Positions 33,385 through 41,287 of a DNA stretch of 64,000 bases are shown one piece after another; position 1 is the stretch's first letter, and each line of letters opens with the position of its first letter. Made by a program: the position numbers and the translations under genes. The notes under the pieces were generated by a model. The model ran no database searches and was not told the origin of the DNA. It saw nothing but the letters and a program-made list of their open reading frames with translations. Origin of the DNA: Aurantibacter sp034110465 (GTDB lineage: Bacteria > Bacteroidota > Bacteroidia > Flavobacteriales > Flavobacteriaceae); contig JAWUZD010000011.1 in assembly GCA_034110465.1 (NCBI GenBank), positions 11,904 to 75,903 on the forward strand. Reading direction: 5' to 3'.

Positions 33385-33858
33385 ATGACTATAAAACTAC
33401 TTACCATAGGAAAAACGGATAATTCAAATCTGGAAACTTTGATGAACGATTATCAAAGTCGATTAAATCATTATATAAAGTTCCAATTAGAGATTATTCC
33501 TGACCTAAAAAAAGTAAAACATTTAAGTGAAGACCAACAAAAACAAAAAGAAGGCGACCTTATTTTAAGTAAATTAAAACCAACTGATGTTTTAATTTTA
33601 TTAGATGAGAATGGAAAACAATTTGATTCTGTTGGATTTTCGACTTATTTACAAAAACATATGAACTCAGGAATTAAGCAATTGGTTTTAGTTATTGGTG
33701 GACCATATGGTTTTTCTAAAGATGTGTACCAAAAATCACAAGGAAAAATAAGCTTGTCTAAAATGACATTTTCTCACCAAATGGTGCGTTTATTTATAAT
33801 TGAACAATTGTACAGAGGATTTACCATTTTAAAAAATGAGCCATATCATCATAGATAA
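33385..33858 (+). CDS. rlmH: 23S rRNA (pseudouridine-1915-N3)-methyltransferase
   Basis: 157 residues of the SPOUT class, forming the knotted SAM-binding fold. VLVIGGPYGFSKDVYQKS and the C-terminus RGFTILKNEPYHHR are diagnostic for RlmH. It methylates pseudouridine 1915 in helix 69 of 23S rRNA. The length equals that of E. coli RlmH (155). Upstream it has a promoter box nearly touching its start codon. Confidence 0.96.
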   Translation: MTIKLLTIGKTDNSNLETLMNDYQSRLNHYIKFQLEIIPDLKKVKHLSEDQQKQKEGDLILSKLKPTDVLILLDENGKQFDSVGFSTYLQKHMNSGIKQLVLVIGGPYGFSKDVYQKSQGKISLSKMTFSHQMVRLFIIEQLYRGFTILKNEPYHHR

Positions 33859-33922
33859 TTATTCAATCAACATTAAACAATTATCAGTTATCAAAGCCAA
33901 CTAAATCTATAACTTAATTTTT

Positions 33923-34501
33923 ATGAAACTCGTATTCGCTACCAATAATCAAAATAAAATAAACGAAATTCAAGGTTTAATTCCTGATTTTATAACCGTT
34001 TTAAGCTTAAAAGATATTGGTTGCTTGGAGGATATTCCAGAAACGCAACCTACTATAAATGGAAATGCTTTACAAAAAGCAACTTATGTTAAAGATAACT
34101 ACGGCTACAATTGTTTTGCAGATGATACTGGTTTAGAAGTGGAAAGTTTAAATAATGAACCTGGGGTTTTTAGCGCACGCTATGCTGGTGATAAACGAGA
34201 TGCTAACGACAATATGGATTTACTTCTTAAAAACTTAGAAGATAAAAACAATCGAAATGCTCAATTTAAAACTGTAATTGCTTTACAGATAGATGATAAA
34301 TCAAATACTTTTGAAGGCATTTGCAAGGGTGAAATAACTAAAACTAAACAAGGTAATAAAGGTTTTGGCTACGATCCTATTTTTAAACCAAACAGCTACA
34401 ACCAGACGTTTGCAGAGATGGATTTAGATTTAAAAAATAAAATTGGACATAGAGGAAAAGCTGTTATGTTATTAATAGACTATTTAAATAACATAATTTA
34501 A
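33923..34501 (+). CDS. rdgB: Non-canonical purine NTP diphosphatase (RdgB/HAM1)
   Basis: 192 residues. It hydrolyses dITP, XTP and ITP, cleaning nucleotide pools. Motifs: FATNNQNKINEIQ at the start, FADDTGLEVESLNNEPGVFS (catalytic Asp and the Gly-Val-Phe-Ser-Ala-Arg-Tyr segment that follows), KGFGYDPIF and the C-terminal KIGHRGKAV. It follows rlmH by 64 bases. Its last 18 bases overlap the convergent TrhA/hemolysin III gene. Confidence 0.95.
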   Translation: MKLVFATNNQNKINEIQGLIPDFITVLSLKDIGCLEDIPETQPTINGNALQKATYVKDNYGYNCFADDTGLEVESLNNEPGVFSARYAGDKRDANDNMDLLLKNLEDKNNRNAQFKTVIALQIDDKSNTFEGICKGEITKTKQGNKGFGYDPIFKPNSYNQTFAEMDLDLKNKIGHRGKAVMLLIDYLNNII

Positions 34502-35110
34502 TATCATAAAAAAATGACTTATAGCTCCTGCTAACACGAAGAAATGCCAAATCACGTGATTATAAGGTATTTTCTCTACTGCATAAAATATAATTCCTAC
34601 TGTATAGAAAAAACCACCTGCAAATAAAAGATAGATTCCATTAGGTTCAACAATTGTTTTAAGTGCTTCAAAATCTAAAATAATAAGCCAACCCATTACA
34701 ACATATAATATGGTAGAAATAGTATTAAATCTTCCTGTAAAAAAAATCTTTAAAACAACTCCAAACAAAGCTATTCCCCAAACTAAGCCTAATAACATTA
34801 CACCTTTGCTTTGCAGTAAAGAAATTAATACAATTGGAGTATAAGTTCCTGCAATTAATATATAAATACTAATATGATCTAATATTCTAAACTTGTGTTT
34901 TAAGTCTGGAGTAGAAACAGAATGATATACCGTTGAAGCTGTAAATAATACAATTATAGATAATCCATAAACAACAATACTAATAGTACTAAATTCTGTT
35001 TTGTGTGAATTTTGAAGTAATAACCACACCAAACCCAAAATACCTAAAACAGAACCAATTCCGTGAGAAAAAGCGTTAAGACGTTCTTCTAATTTACTTT
35101 GTACTTTCAT
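34484..35110 (-). CDS. Hemolysin III family (PAQR/TrhA) membrane protein
   Basis: 208 residues with seven membrane helices. The PAQR motifs are present: ERLNAFSHGIGSVLGILGLV with the zinc-ligand His, ASTVYHSVS with Ser/His, DHISIYILIAGTYTP (Asp-His), and the C-terminal HVIWHFFVLAGAISHFF (two His). Members affect membrane fluidity or act as metal-dependent amidases; the substrate is unknown. It overlaps the DUF4294 gene start region by 17 bases on the same strand. Confidence 0.92.
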   Translation of the reverse strand: MKVQSKLEERLNAFSHGIGSVLGILGLVWLLLQNSHKTEFSTISIVVYGLSIIVLFTASTVYHSVSTPDLKHKFRILDHISIYILIAGTYTPIVLISLLQSKGVMLLGLVWGIALFGVVLKIFFTGRFNTISTILYVVMGWLIILDFEALKTIVEPNGIYLLFAGGFFYTVGIIFYAVEKIPYNHVIWHFFVLAGAISHFFMILNYVI

Positions 35111-35789
35111 TTAGTTTCTTTTTAGACCATTTTTTATGTGCTTCAAAAAAATCAAAATCTAAAGCTGTTTTTAAGCCTTCTATCTTGCTGTTTTCAAAAT
35201 TACGTAATAAGATATCTTCAATTAAATAATCTTCTTCATTTTCAATAGGATTATATTCTACTTTTAACGAAATATCGAACATACTTGCTGTAGTATTATA
35301 CCAAAATGCTCGCCAACCATTCCTAAGGTTTTTAATTAACTCAAAAGTTGTCGTTCCTGTTTGTCTATTAATTAATTTAACTAGAATCTGCCCTTCAGTT
35401 CGTGTTAATTTTTTCAATTCTGCAGAAAATTCTTCTTCAATATATTTTTGAATTTTTTTAGAATACGCTTTTTTATCACTATTTCTTTTCAGCTTTTTTA
35501 AACGTTCATTTAAAGTTTGTAAACGTTCTGCTGCTAAATTAGCATATGGATAGACTTTTAATGTTTTTCGTCTTAAAATTAAATAACGTCTCCTCTCAAA
35601 ATTATCTTTAAATTTCAGTTTAGGCAACAACTCGACTTCCTTTAATTCTATTTGAGTACTAAAAAGCGAATCGCCTTCAATTTTAATAAAATGTTCTGGA
35701 ATAGAATCTTGTATAGCTGCGTTTTCTTCTTGCGAAAACAAAAAGAATGGAAAACAGATAAAAAGTAATAGCTTAAATCTCATATACAA
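35094..35789 (-). CDS. DUF4294 exported protein
   Basis: 231 residues with a signal peptide (FKLLLFICFPFFLFSQ) and the DUF4294 domain at about 60-215: YLILRRKTLKVYPYANLAAE, many basic helices and GQILVKLINRQTGTTTFEL. The family is restricted to Bacteroidota and has no known function. It probably lies in the periplasm. The 3' end overlaps the hemolysin III gene by 17 bases, so the two are cotranscribed. Confidence 0.88.
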   Translation of the reverse strand: MYMRFKLLLFICFPFFLFSQEENAAIQDSIPEHFIKIEGDSLFSTQIELKEVELLPKLKFKDNFERRRYLILRRKTLKVYPYANLAAERLQTLNERLKKLKRNSDKKAYSKKIQKYIEEEFSAELKKLTRTEGQILVKLINRQTGTTTFELIKNLRNGWRAFWYNTTASMFDISLKVEYNPIENEEDYLIEDILLRNFENSKIEGLKTALDFDFFEAHKKWSKKKLNESTK

Positions 35790-35913
35790 CTAACACCTAA
35801 AATTATTCCAAAGTATGTATTCTTCAGAATAATGACATAAAATTACGAATTAAACCACTTTGTCCTATTAATTAAATGCTAATATTCTTATTTTAGTAGA
35901 AAAATAAATCAAA

Positions 35914-37008
35914 ATGGCTCAAAAAAGTATACTTAACAAAAAGTCTATGGACTTTTTAGAAAAATATCTAAATAATGCATCGCCTACAGGTTACGAATGG
36001 GACGGACAAAAAATCTGGATGGATTACTTAAAACCTTATGTAGATGAGTTTTTTACAGACACTTATGGTACCGCAGTTGGCGTAATAAACCCAGATGCAA
36101 AATACAAAGTAGTTATTGAAGGTCACGCAGACGAAATTGCTTGGTATGTTAATTATATAGATGATAAAGGTTTTATTTATGTGGTTAGAAATGGTGGTAG
36201 TGATCATCAAATTGCACCAAGTAAGATTGTAAATATTCATACTAAAAATGGTATTGTAAAAGGTATTTTTGGATGGCCAGCAATACATACAAGAAATAAA
36301 GCTAAAGAAGAAGCTCCTAAACCAAATAATATTTTTATTGACTGTGGTTGTAAGTCTAAGGATGAAGTTGAAGCACTTGGAGTTCATGTAGGTTGTGTAA
36401 TTACATATCCAGATGAGTTTCATATTTTAAACAAAGACAAATTTGTTTGTCGTGCGTTAGACAATCGTATGGGTGGATTTATGATTGCTGAAGTTGCACG
36501 TTTACTTAAGGAAAATAAAAAAACATTGCCTTTTGGACTTTATATAACTAATGCTGTACAAGAAGAGATTGGTTTACGTGGTGCACAAATGATTACCGAT
36601 ACAATTAAACCAAACGTAGCTATTGTTACAGATGTAACTCACGATACCGCTACACCAATGATTGATATGAAAGTTCAAGGTCACGTAGAAATGGGTAATG
36701 GACCAGTAATTGCATATGCTCCAGCAGTACAACAAAAATTACGCGATTTAATTACAGATACTGCAGACGAGAAGAAGATTCCTTTTCAGCGTGCTGCTTG
36801 TTCTAGAGCAACTGGTACAGATACTGATGCTTTTGCTTATAGTAATGGTGGCGTTGCAAGTGCTTTAATTTCTTTACCGCTTCGTTATATGCATACTACA
36901 GTAGAAACTGTTCATAGAGATGATGTGGAAAACGTAATTAAATTAATTTACGAAACATTACTTAAAATTGAAGATGGCGAAACATTTAGCTATTTTGATA
37001 AAAAATAA
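35914..37008 (+). CDS. M42 family metallopeptidase (glutamyl aminopeptidase-like)
   Basis: 364 residues of the dinuclear-metal M42 aminopeptidase family. Ligands and catalytic residues: VIEGHADEIAW (His, Asp), CRALDNRMGG (bridging Asp), QEEIGLRGA (catalytic Glu pair), TDVTHDTATP (Asp) and MHTTVETVHRDD (His). Members form dodecameric tetrahedral shells and trim peptides in the cytoplasm. Expressed alone; a perfect terminator follows before the Nudix gene. Confidence 0.94.
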   Translation: MAQKSILNKKSMDFLEKYLNNASPTGYEWDGQKIWMDYLKPYVDEFFTDTYGTAVGVINPDAKYKVVIEGHADEIAWYVNYIDDKGFIYVVRNGGSDHQIAPSKIVNIHTKNGIVKGIFGWPAIHTRNKAKEEAPKPNNIFIDCGCKSKDEVEALGVHVGCVITYPDEFHILNKDKFVCRALDNRMGGFMIAEVARLLKENKKTLPFGLYITNAVQEEIGLRGAQMITDTIKPNVAIVTDVTHDTATPMIDMKVQGHVEMGNGPVIAYAPAVQQKLRDLITDTADEKKIPFQRAACSRATGTDTDAFAYSNGGVASALISLPLRYMHTTVETVHRDDVENVIKLIYETLLKIEDGETFSYFDKK

Positions 37009-37028
37009 TTAGATAGAATCTTTTAATT

Positions 37029-37061
37029 AGCGTCTAAACCCAAAATTTAGACGCTTTTTTT
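37029..37061 (+). terminator. Terminator after the M42 peptidase
   Basis: AGCGTCTAAA and TTTAGACGCT form a 10-bp stem with a 7-base loop, followed by T7. Confidence 0.92.
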
Positions 37062-37069
37062 ATTTAAAA

Positions 37070-37624
37070 ATGGACGAAGAAATTATAGATATTATTACTA
37101 AATCGGGCAAACCTACTGGAGAAACCGCTTTAAAATCTGAGATTCATAAAAAAGGCTATTACCATAATACGGCTCATATTTGGCTGTATACCAAGAATGG
37201 AAATATTCTGTTACAACAACGCGCTAAATCTAAATTAATTTACCCACTACTTTGGGATGTTTCTGTTGCTGGACATATAGATTCTGGTGAAACAATTGTG
37301 GAAGGTGCTTTAAGAGAACTAAAAGAAGAAATAGGATTAACTTTATATGAAGATAATTTGTCTAAAATTGGTATTTTTGAGTGTTTTAAAACTTATAATA
37401 CTAGGTTTATTGATAATGAGTTTCATCATACTTTTATAGCAGAATTGAATACTTCAATAGATAAATTAACACTACAAAAAGAAGAGGTTGAAGCACTGAA
37501 GTTAGTTTCTTTTGAGAACTTTGAATTTCTATTAAAAAGCAGCTCAACAAACGGGCATTTTGTAGCAACTAATTATGATTACTATTGCGAAGTCTTAAAG
37601 CATATTAAATTAAATTTAGCATAA
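37070..37624 (+). CDS. Nudix hydrolase (IPP isomerase-like layout)
   Basis: 184 residues. The Nudix box GHIDSGETIVEGALREL, then KEEIGL, is complete. The N-terminus EEIIDIITKSGKPTGE is typical of the YfcD/IPP-isomerase-like Nudix subgroup. Real IPP isomerases need specific Cys and Glu residues (the Cys is not seen here), so phosphate-ester hydrolysis is more likely. The substrate is not known. The PrsW gene begins 2 bases later. Confidence 0.9.
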   Translation: MDEEIIDIITKSGKPTGETALKSEIHKKGYYHNTAHIWLYTKNGNILLQQRAKSKLIYPLLWDVSVAGHIDSGETIVEGALRELKEEIGLTLYEDNLSKIGIFECFKTYNTRFIDNEFHHTFIAELNTSIDKLTLQKEEVEALKLVSFENFEFLLKSSSTNGHFVATNYDYYCEVLKHIKLNLA

Positions 37625-37626
37625 TT

Positions 37627-38304
37627 ATGATAACTCTTATCTTATCTGCTTTAGCTCCTGTAGCTTTAATTATTTTATATATTTATTATAGTGATAAATA
37701 TGACAAAGAACCTTTACAACTATTATTATTCTCATTTCTATTAGGCGCTATAGCAAGTGTTATTTTAGCTTTAACAATGTATGAAGGATTTAATATTCTT
37801 TTACCATTACACGAAGAGTTTAATGTACAGCAACAAGTTATAAAAGCATTTATAGTAGTTGCTTTTACAGAAGAGTTCTGCAAATACATTATTGTAAGAT
37901 ATTATGCACAACCAAAAACAGAATTCGATGAGAAATTTGACGGTATAGTTTATGCTGTTATGGTTTCTATGGGTTTTGCTGCTACAGAAAATATTATTTA
38001 CGTATTGCAAAGCGGCTATGAAATTGCATTAACTAGAGCTTTTACAGCAATACCTGCACATGCTACTTTTGGAATATTAATGGGCTATTTTATGGGAAAA
38101 GCTAAATTTGCTAAAAACAAGTGGCTTCTTAATCTAACTGGCTTAACATTAGCTATTCTTTTTCACGGTTTGTATGATGTGTTCTTATTCTTAGATTTTA
38201 TACCAGGTATTGCAGCTGGTGCGTTTGCATCTTTAATTATTGGAATACTACTTTCTAGAAAAGCAATTAAAAACCATCAAAACACTTCTAGATTTAAGCC
38301 ATAA
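37627..38304 (+). CDS. PrsW family intramembrane metalloprotease
   Basis: 225 residues, seven to eight membrane helices. The catalytic motifs are FTEEFCKYI (EExxK), AATENIIYV, PAHATFGILMGYFMG (His) and FHGLYDVFLF (His). PrsW in Bacillus cuts an anti-sigma factor at site 1; here no sigma/anti-sigma pair is visible nearby. It is encoded 2 bases after the Nudix gene, and a bidirectional terminator follows. Confidence 0.93.
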   Translation: MITLILSALAPVALIILYIYYSDKYDKEPLQLLLFSFLLGAIASVILALTMYEGFNILLPLHEEFNVQQQVIKAFIVVAFTEEFCKYIIVRYYAQPKTEFDEKFDGIVYAVMVSMGFAATENIIYVLQSGYEIALTRAFTAIPAHATFGILMGYFMGKAKFAKNKWLLNLTGLTLAILFHGLYDVFLFLDFIPGIAAGAFASLIIGILLSRKAIKNHQNTSRFKP

Positions 38305-38338
38305 AAAAATCCGAAGCATTACTTCGGATTTTAGTTTT
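38303..38338. terminator. Bidirectional terminator
   Basis: AATCCGAAG and CTTCGGATT form a 9-bp stem with a short loop, with A-run before and T-rich run after. It serves prsW and the convergent lipoprotein gene. Confidence 0.9.
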
Positions 38339-38355
38339 ATATAAAATTCTATTTA

Positions 38356-39390
38356 CTATTGAATTCTAGATTCTGTATCATCAGTATCTAAATAGTTTGG
38401 TATTCCATCTAAATCAGTGTCATCGTTTAAAGGATTTCCATCTCCGTCTTTATCGTTTGTTGGATCTCCATCGCCATCAGAATCTACAGTTAAATCCACA
38501 TCTTCTAAGTCTTCATCTCTAGTTAAAACACCATCGCCATCATCATCATTATCAAAGAAATTATTTAGATCATCATCATCCGTATCATCATCAAAACCGT
38601 CTTGATTATTATTTAAATCTTCTAAATGTGAAGGAATATTATCTAAATCGTAATCCGTATCATTTCTGTCTATTAAATTAAATGTGAAGAATATTGGTGT
38701 ATATGAGTCTACTGTAGTTAATGGCTGAGAAAAATATCCTAGTCCAGAAGGAATAAAAACTGCACCTATACCATGGTCATCATAAGTGATTTCACCATTA
38801 ACGTCTTCAATATAACTTGTAGATGTTTTAAATTCAATTAAACCTTCTCTAAAACCACTTACGACACCAGACGAACTACCTAAAGTAGTTAAATTAAAAG
38901 GAATTGGAATTGGTGAACCATCAAAAGAATCACCTGTAGAAACTGTCCCTCTATAGCTTACAACAGCTCTATCCAATGAATGCAATGATTGTCCTAAACC
39001 TTCTCTTACAACTAAATAATACAATGTGTAAATTTGTCCAGAAGAGTCTTCAATCTCTTTAGATCTTAAGATATTTGAAGTACCAGCCACAGCATCATTA
39101 TCTAACATTGACAGTAAAGATAGTTTGTTTTCAGTCCCATTAACTTCAGAAATAGTATCAAAAACAATATTAAATGCGTCATTTTCATCACTATATTCAG
39201 AATTAGCTAAAAACTCATCATAGTTATAAAAGTGGGTAGATAAGTATTCTTCAATTTCAATAATATCTTCAGCATAAACCTCTGCTCTATCTCTGTCTGG
39301 TATAGATGTATCTGCTAAATCATCATCTTGACAAGAAAAAATAATTAATCCTAGTAATAAACCTAAAGTTATAAAGTTTCTTATTTTCAT
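38356..39390 (-). CDS. FKBP-like peptidyl-prolyl isomerase lipoprotein with Asp-rich calcium tail
   Basis: 344 residues. A lipoprotein signal ends at LGLIIFSC (Cys about residue 20). An FKBP-type domain covers ~125-245 (VVSYRGTVSTGDSFDGS; GVVSGFREGLIEF; IGAVFIPSGLGYF), with an insertion before the final strand. Residues ~250-340 form thrombospondin type 3-like DxDxDG repeats (DNDDDGDGVLTRDED; DSDGDGDPTNDKDGDGNPLN) that probably bind Ca2+. Related FKBP lipoproteins (GldI group) help fold periplasmic or outer membrane proteins in flavobacteria. The Asp-rich tail explains the strong strand-skewed codon pattern. Confidence 0.85.
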   Translation of the reverse strand: MKIRNFITLGLLLGLIIFSCQDDDLADTSIPDRDRAEVYAEDIIEIEEYLSTHFYNYDEFLANSEYSDENDAFNIVFDTISEVNGTENKLSLLSMLDNDAVAGTSNILRSKEIEDSSGQIYTLYYLVVREGLGQSLHSLDRAVVSYRGTVSTGDSFDGSPIPIPFNLTTLGSSSGVVSGFREGLIEFKTSTSYIEDVNGEITYDDHGIGAVFIPSGLGYFSQPLTTVDSYTPIFFTFNLIDRNDTDYDLDNIPSHLEDLNNNQDGFDDDTDDDDLNNFFDNDDDGDGVLTRDEDLEDVDLTVDSDGDGDPTNDKDGDGNPLNDDTDLDGIPNYLDTDDTESRIQ

Positions 39391-39469
39391 TATTCCTATT
39401 TTTGTGTTGCAAGATACATTTTAAAATAATCTTGTAATAAATATTAACGAAGATTTTAGTTAAAATTGT

Positions 39470-39844
39470 ATGCGTGTAGATAAGTATTTATGGTGTATTA
39501 GGTCTTTTAAGACAAGAAGTATTGCTACAAATGCTTGTAAAAAGGGTCACGTTAAGGTAAATAACCAAGCTGTTAAACCAAGTAGAGATGTTTACCCTAC
39601 CGATAAAATTATAATACGAAAAGACCAAGTAAATTACCAATTAACCGTTTTAGACCTGCCTCCTAATAGAGTTGGAGCTAAATTAGTAGATATATACAGA
39701 ACAGATACAACGCCAAAATCCGCTTTTGAATCTCAAGAATTACTTAAATTAGCCAAAGATTATTATCGAAAAAAAGGAGTTGGAAGACCTACAAAAAAGG
39801 ACCGAAGGGATATTGACGCAGTTTATAATGACCAAGAAGAATAA
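39470..39844 (+). CDS. S4-domain RNA-binding protein (Hsp15/HslR-like)
   Basis: 124 residues. The S4 RNA-binding domain is at the N-terminus (MRVDKYLWCIRSFKTRSIAT, NACKKGHVKVNNQAVKPSRD). The basic C-terminus (KDYYRKKGVGRPTKKDRRDI) resembles Hsp15, which rescues stalled 50S subunits carrying peptidyl-tRNA. It is followed after 3 bases by a phosphoribosyltransferase gene. Confidence 0.9.
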   Translation: MRVDKYLWCIRSFKTRSIATNACKKGHVKVNNQAVKPSRDVYPTDKIIIRKDQVNYQLTVLDLPPNRVGAKLVDIYRTDTTPKSAFESQELLKLAKDYYRKKGVGRPTKKDRRDIDAVYNDQEE

Positions 39845-39847
39845 AAT

Positions 39848-40339
39848 ATGAATATTATATTAAATCATAATCAAATTAATAATAAACTAAAAAGAATAGC
39901 TTATCAAATTTACGAGAGTAACTTTAATGAATCTGAAATTATTTTGGCTGGAATTGCTCACAGAGGTTTTGATTTAGCATTACTTTTAAAAGATATATTA
40001 GAAACCATTTCACCATTAAAGGTTATATTGTGCGAGGTTATAATTAATAAAAAGAGTCCTTTAGAAACTATAAAGACATCTATTCCAGAAAATGAATACT
40101 CTAATAAGTCTATTATATTAGTTGATGATGTATTAAACTCTGGTACAACTTTAATTTATGGAGTAAAGCATTTTTTAAACGTCCCATTGAAACGGTTTAA
40201 AACTGCTGTATTAGTCAATAGAAATCATAAAAAATTCCCAGTTAAAGCAGACTTTAAAGGAATATCGCTTTCTACCTCTCTAAACGAACTCGTTAAGGTA
40301 GATTTGATTAAAAATGATTTCAAAGCTTATTTAGTATAA
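39848..40339 (+). CDS. Phosphoribosyltransferase family protein (PyrR-like)
   Basis: 163 residues of the type I PRTase fold. The PRPP loop is IILVDDVLNSGTTLIYGV, preceded by IILAGIAHRGFDLALLLKD. Overall it is closest to PyrR/uracil PRTase-like proteins. No attenuator or pyr genes lie nearby, so a regulatory PyrR role is not supported. It overlaps the convergent aroK gene by 9 bases. The substrate is not determined. Confidence 0.85.
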   Translation: MNIILNHNQINNKLKRIAYQIYESNFNESEIILAGIAHRGFDLALLLKDILETISPLKVILCEVIINKKSPLETIKTSIPENEYSNKSIILVDDVLNSGTTLIYGVKHFLNVPLKRFKTAVLVNRNHKKFPVKADFKGISLSTSLNELVKVDLIKNDFKAYLV

Positions 40340-40849
40340 GTTTGCAATAATTTTATGCACTGCAACTTTATTATCGTTATTAATTTCAATAACAAAATGA
40401 GCCTTATTATAAAAAAAAGAGCGTTCAAATAGATGTTTTCCAATAAATTCGATTAACTGCTCTTTACTATTTAGATGACTAATTAAAGGTCTTTCTTCTT
40501 TTTCAAACTCTAATCTTCTAACTAATTCAGGTATGCTAGATTTTAGATAAAATGATTTTACATTTTTTGTTTGTACAATTAAATCCATATTATCATAATA
40601 ACAAGGTGTTCCTCCTCCAAGAGATAAAATAAAAGATTTATCAGAATTTAATAACTCTAACAAAGCTAATCGCTCAACCTTCCTAAAAAACAACTCTCCT
40701 TTAGTCTTAAATATATCTACTAAAGTGGAATTATACTTTTTTTCTATAAATTTATCTAAATCAATAAATTCAACTTTAGTAAATCTTGATAAAACTTCAC
40801 CTATAGTAGATTTACCACAAGCCATATAGCCTAATAAAATTATTTTCAT
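40331..40849 (-). CDS. aroK: Shikimate kinase
   Basis: 172 residues. It phosphorylates shikimate at the 3-hydroxyl in the chorismate pathway. Walker A GYMACGKST, the shikimate-binding region FIDLDKFIEKKY, SLGGGTPCYYDNMD and the lid with RPLISHLN are all present. Monocistronic, transcribed away from the tRNA genes. Confidence 0.95.
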   Translation of the reverse strand: MKIILLGYMACGKSTIGEVLSRFTKVEFIDLDKFIEKKYNSTLVDIFKTKGELFFRKVERLALLELLNSDKSFILSLGGGTPCYYDNMDLIVQTKNVKSFYLKSSIPELVRRLEFEKEERPLISHLNSKEQLIEFIGKHLFERSFFYNKAHFVIEINNDNKVAVHKIIANLY

Positions 40850-40924
40850 TTAACTTCTTAATTATATATTAAACCAATCTCCGTGTCTGCTTTACAAAAA
40901 AACAAAAAAAGTATTTAAAAAGTA

Positions 40925-40954
40925 TTGTTAAATAGAAAAAAGACTATATATTTG
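40925..40954 (+). promoter_or_regulatory. Promoter of the tRNA-Lys pair
   Basis: TTG at 40925-40927, exactly 19 bases, then TATATTTG at 40947-40954: a full match to the Bacteroidota housekeeping promoter (TTG-N19-TAnnTTTG). It lies 16 bases before the first tRNA. Confidence 0.9.
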
Positions 40955-40970
40955 CACCCGTCTAAAAGAC

Positions 40971-41043
40971 GATCTGGTAGCTCAGTTGGTAGAGCATCTC
41001 CCTTTTAAGGAGAGGGTCCTGGGTTCGAGCCCCAGCCAGATCA
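40971..41043 (+). tRNA. tRNA-Lys (anticodon TTT), copy 1
   Basis: 73 nt. Acceptor stem GATCTGG/CCAGATC, D-arm GCTCAGTTGGTAGAGC, anticodon stem TCTCC/GGAGA with loop CTTTTAA (anticodon TTT), T-arm with GGTTCGAGCCCC. The CCA is not encoded. Confidence 0.97.
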
Positions 41044-41089
41044 CTAAAGAGTTTAATACAATCATTCTCTTATTTATTATTATTTTTTA

Positions 41090-41162
41090 GATCTGGTAGC
41101 TCAGTTGGTAGAGCATCTCCCTTTTAAGGAGAGGGTCCTGGGTTCGAGCCCCAGCCAGATCA
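41090..41162 (+). tRNA. tRNA-Lys (anticodon TTT), copy 2
   Basis: Identical over all 73 nt to the copy at 40971-41043, 46 bases downstream. The spacer is unrelated AT-rich sequence without a promoter, so both are probably made from one transcript. Confidence 0.97.
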
Positions 41163-41167
41163 CTTTT

Positions 41168-41199
41168 AAAAGTTAAACTTAAAGTTTAACTTTTTTTTT
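41168..41199 (+). terminator. Terminator of the tRNA-Lys transcript
   Basis: AAAGTTAAACT and AGTTTAACTTT pair around a tiny loop, followed by T9. Confidence 0.85.
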
Positions 41200-41287
41200 G
41201 CTTCAATTTTAAATTTATGTTAATTATTTCAAAATCTTTAATAAAAAAGAACGCTTATTAGAATTGTTTAATTATTTTTACTGAACA

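Noticed and set aside
36028..36423. Reverse-strand reading frame of 131 codons inside the M42 peptidase gene
   Set aside because: It is fully within a well-supported gene, has aromatic/Asn-rich low-information sequence and no family features.
38417..38605. Forward-strand Ser-rich reading frame
   Set aside because: It is the mirror of the Asp-rich calcium tail encoded on the reverse strand.
41043..41089. tRNA pair as integration (att) site of a mobile element
   Set aside because: Both tRNA genes are complete and identical, the 46-base spacer carries no genes, and no integrase lies nearby.
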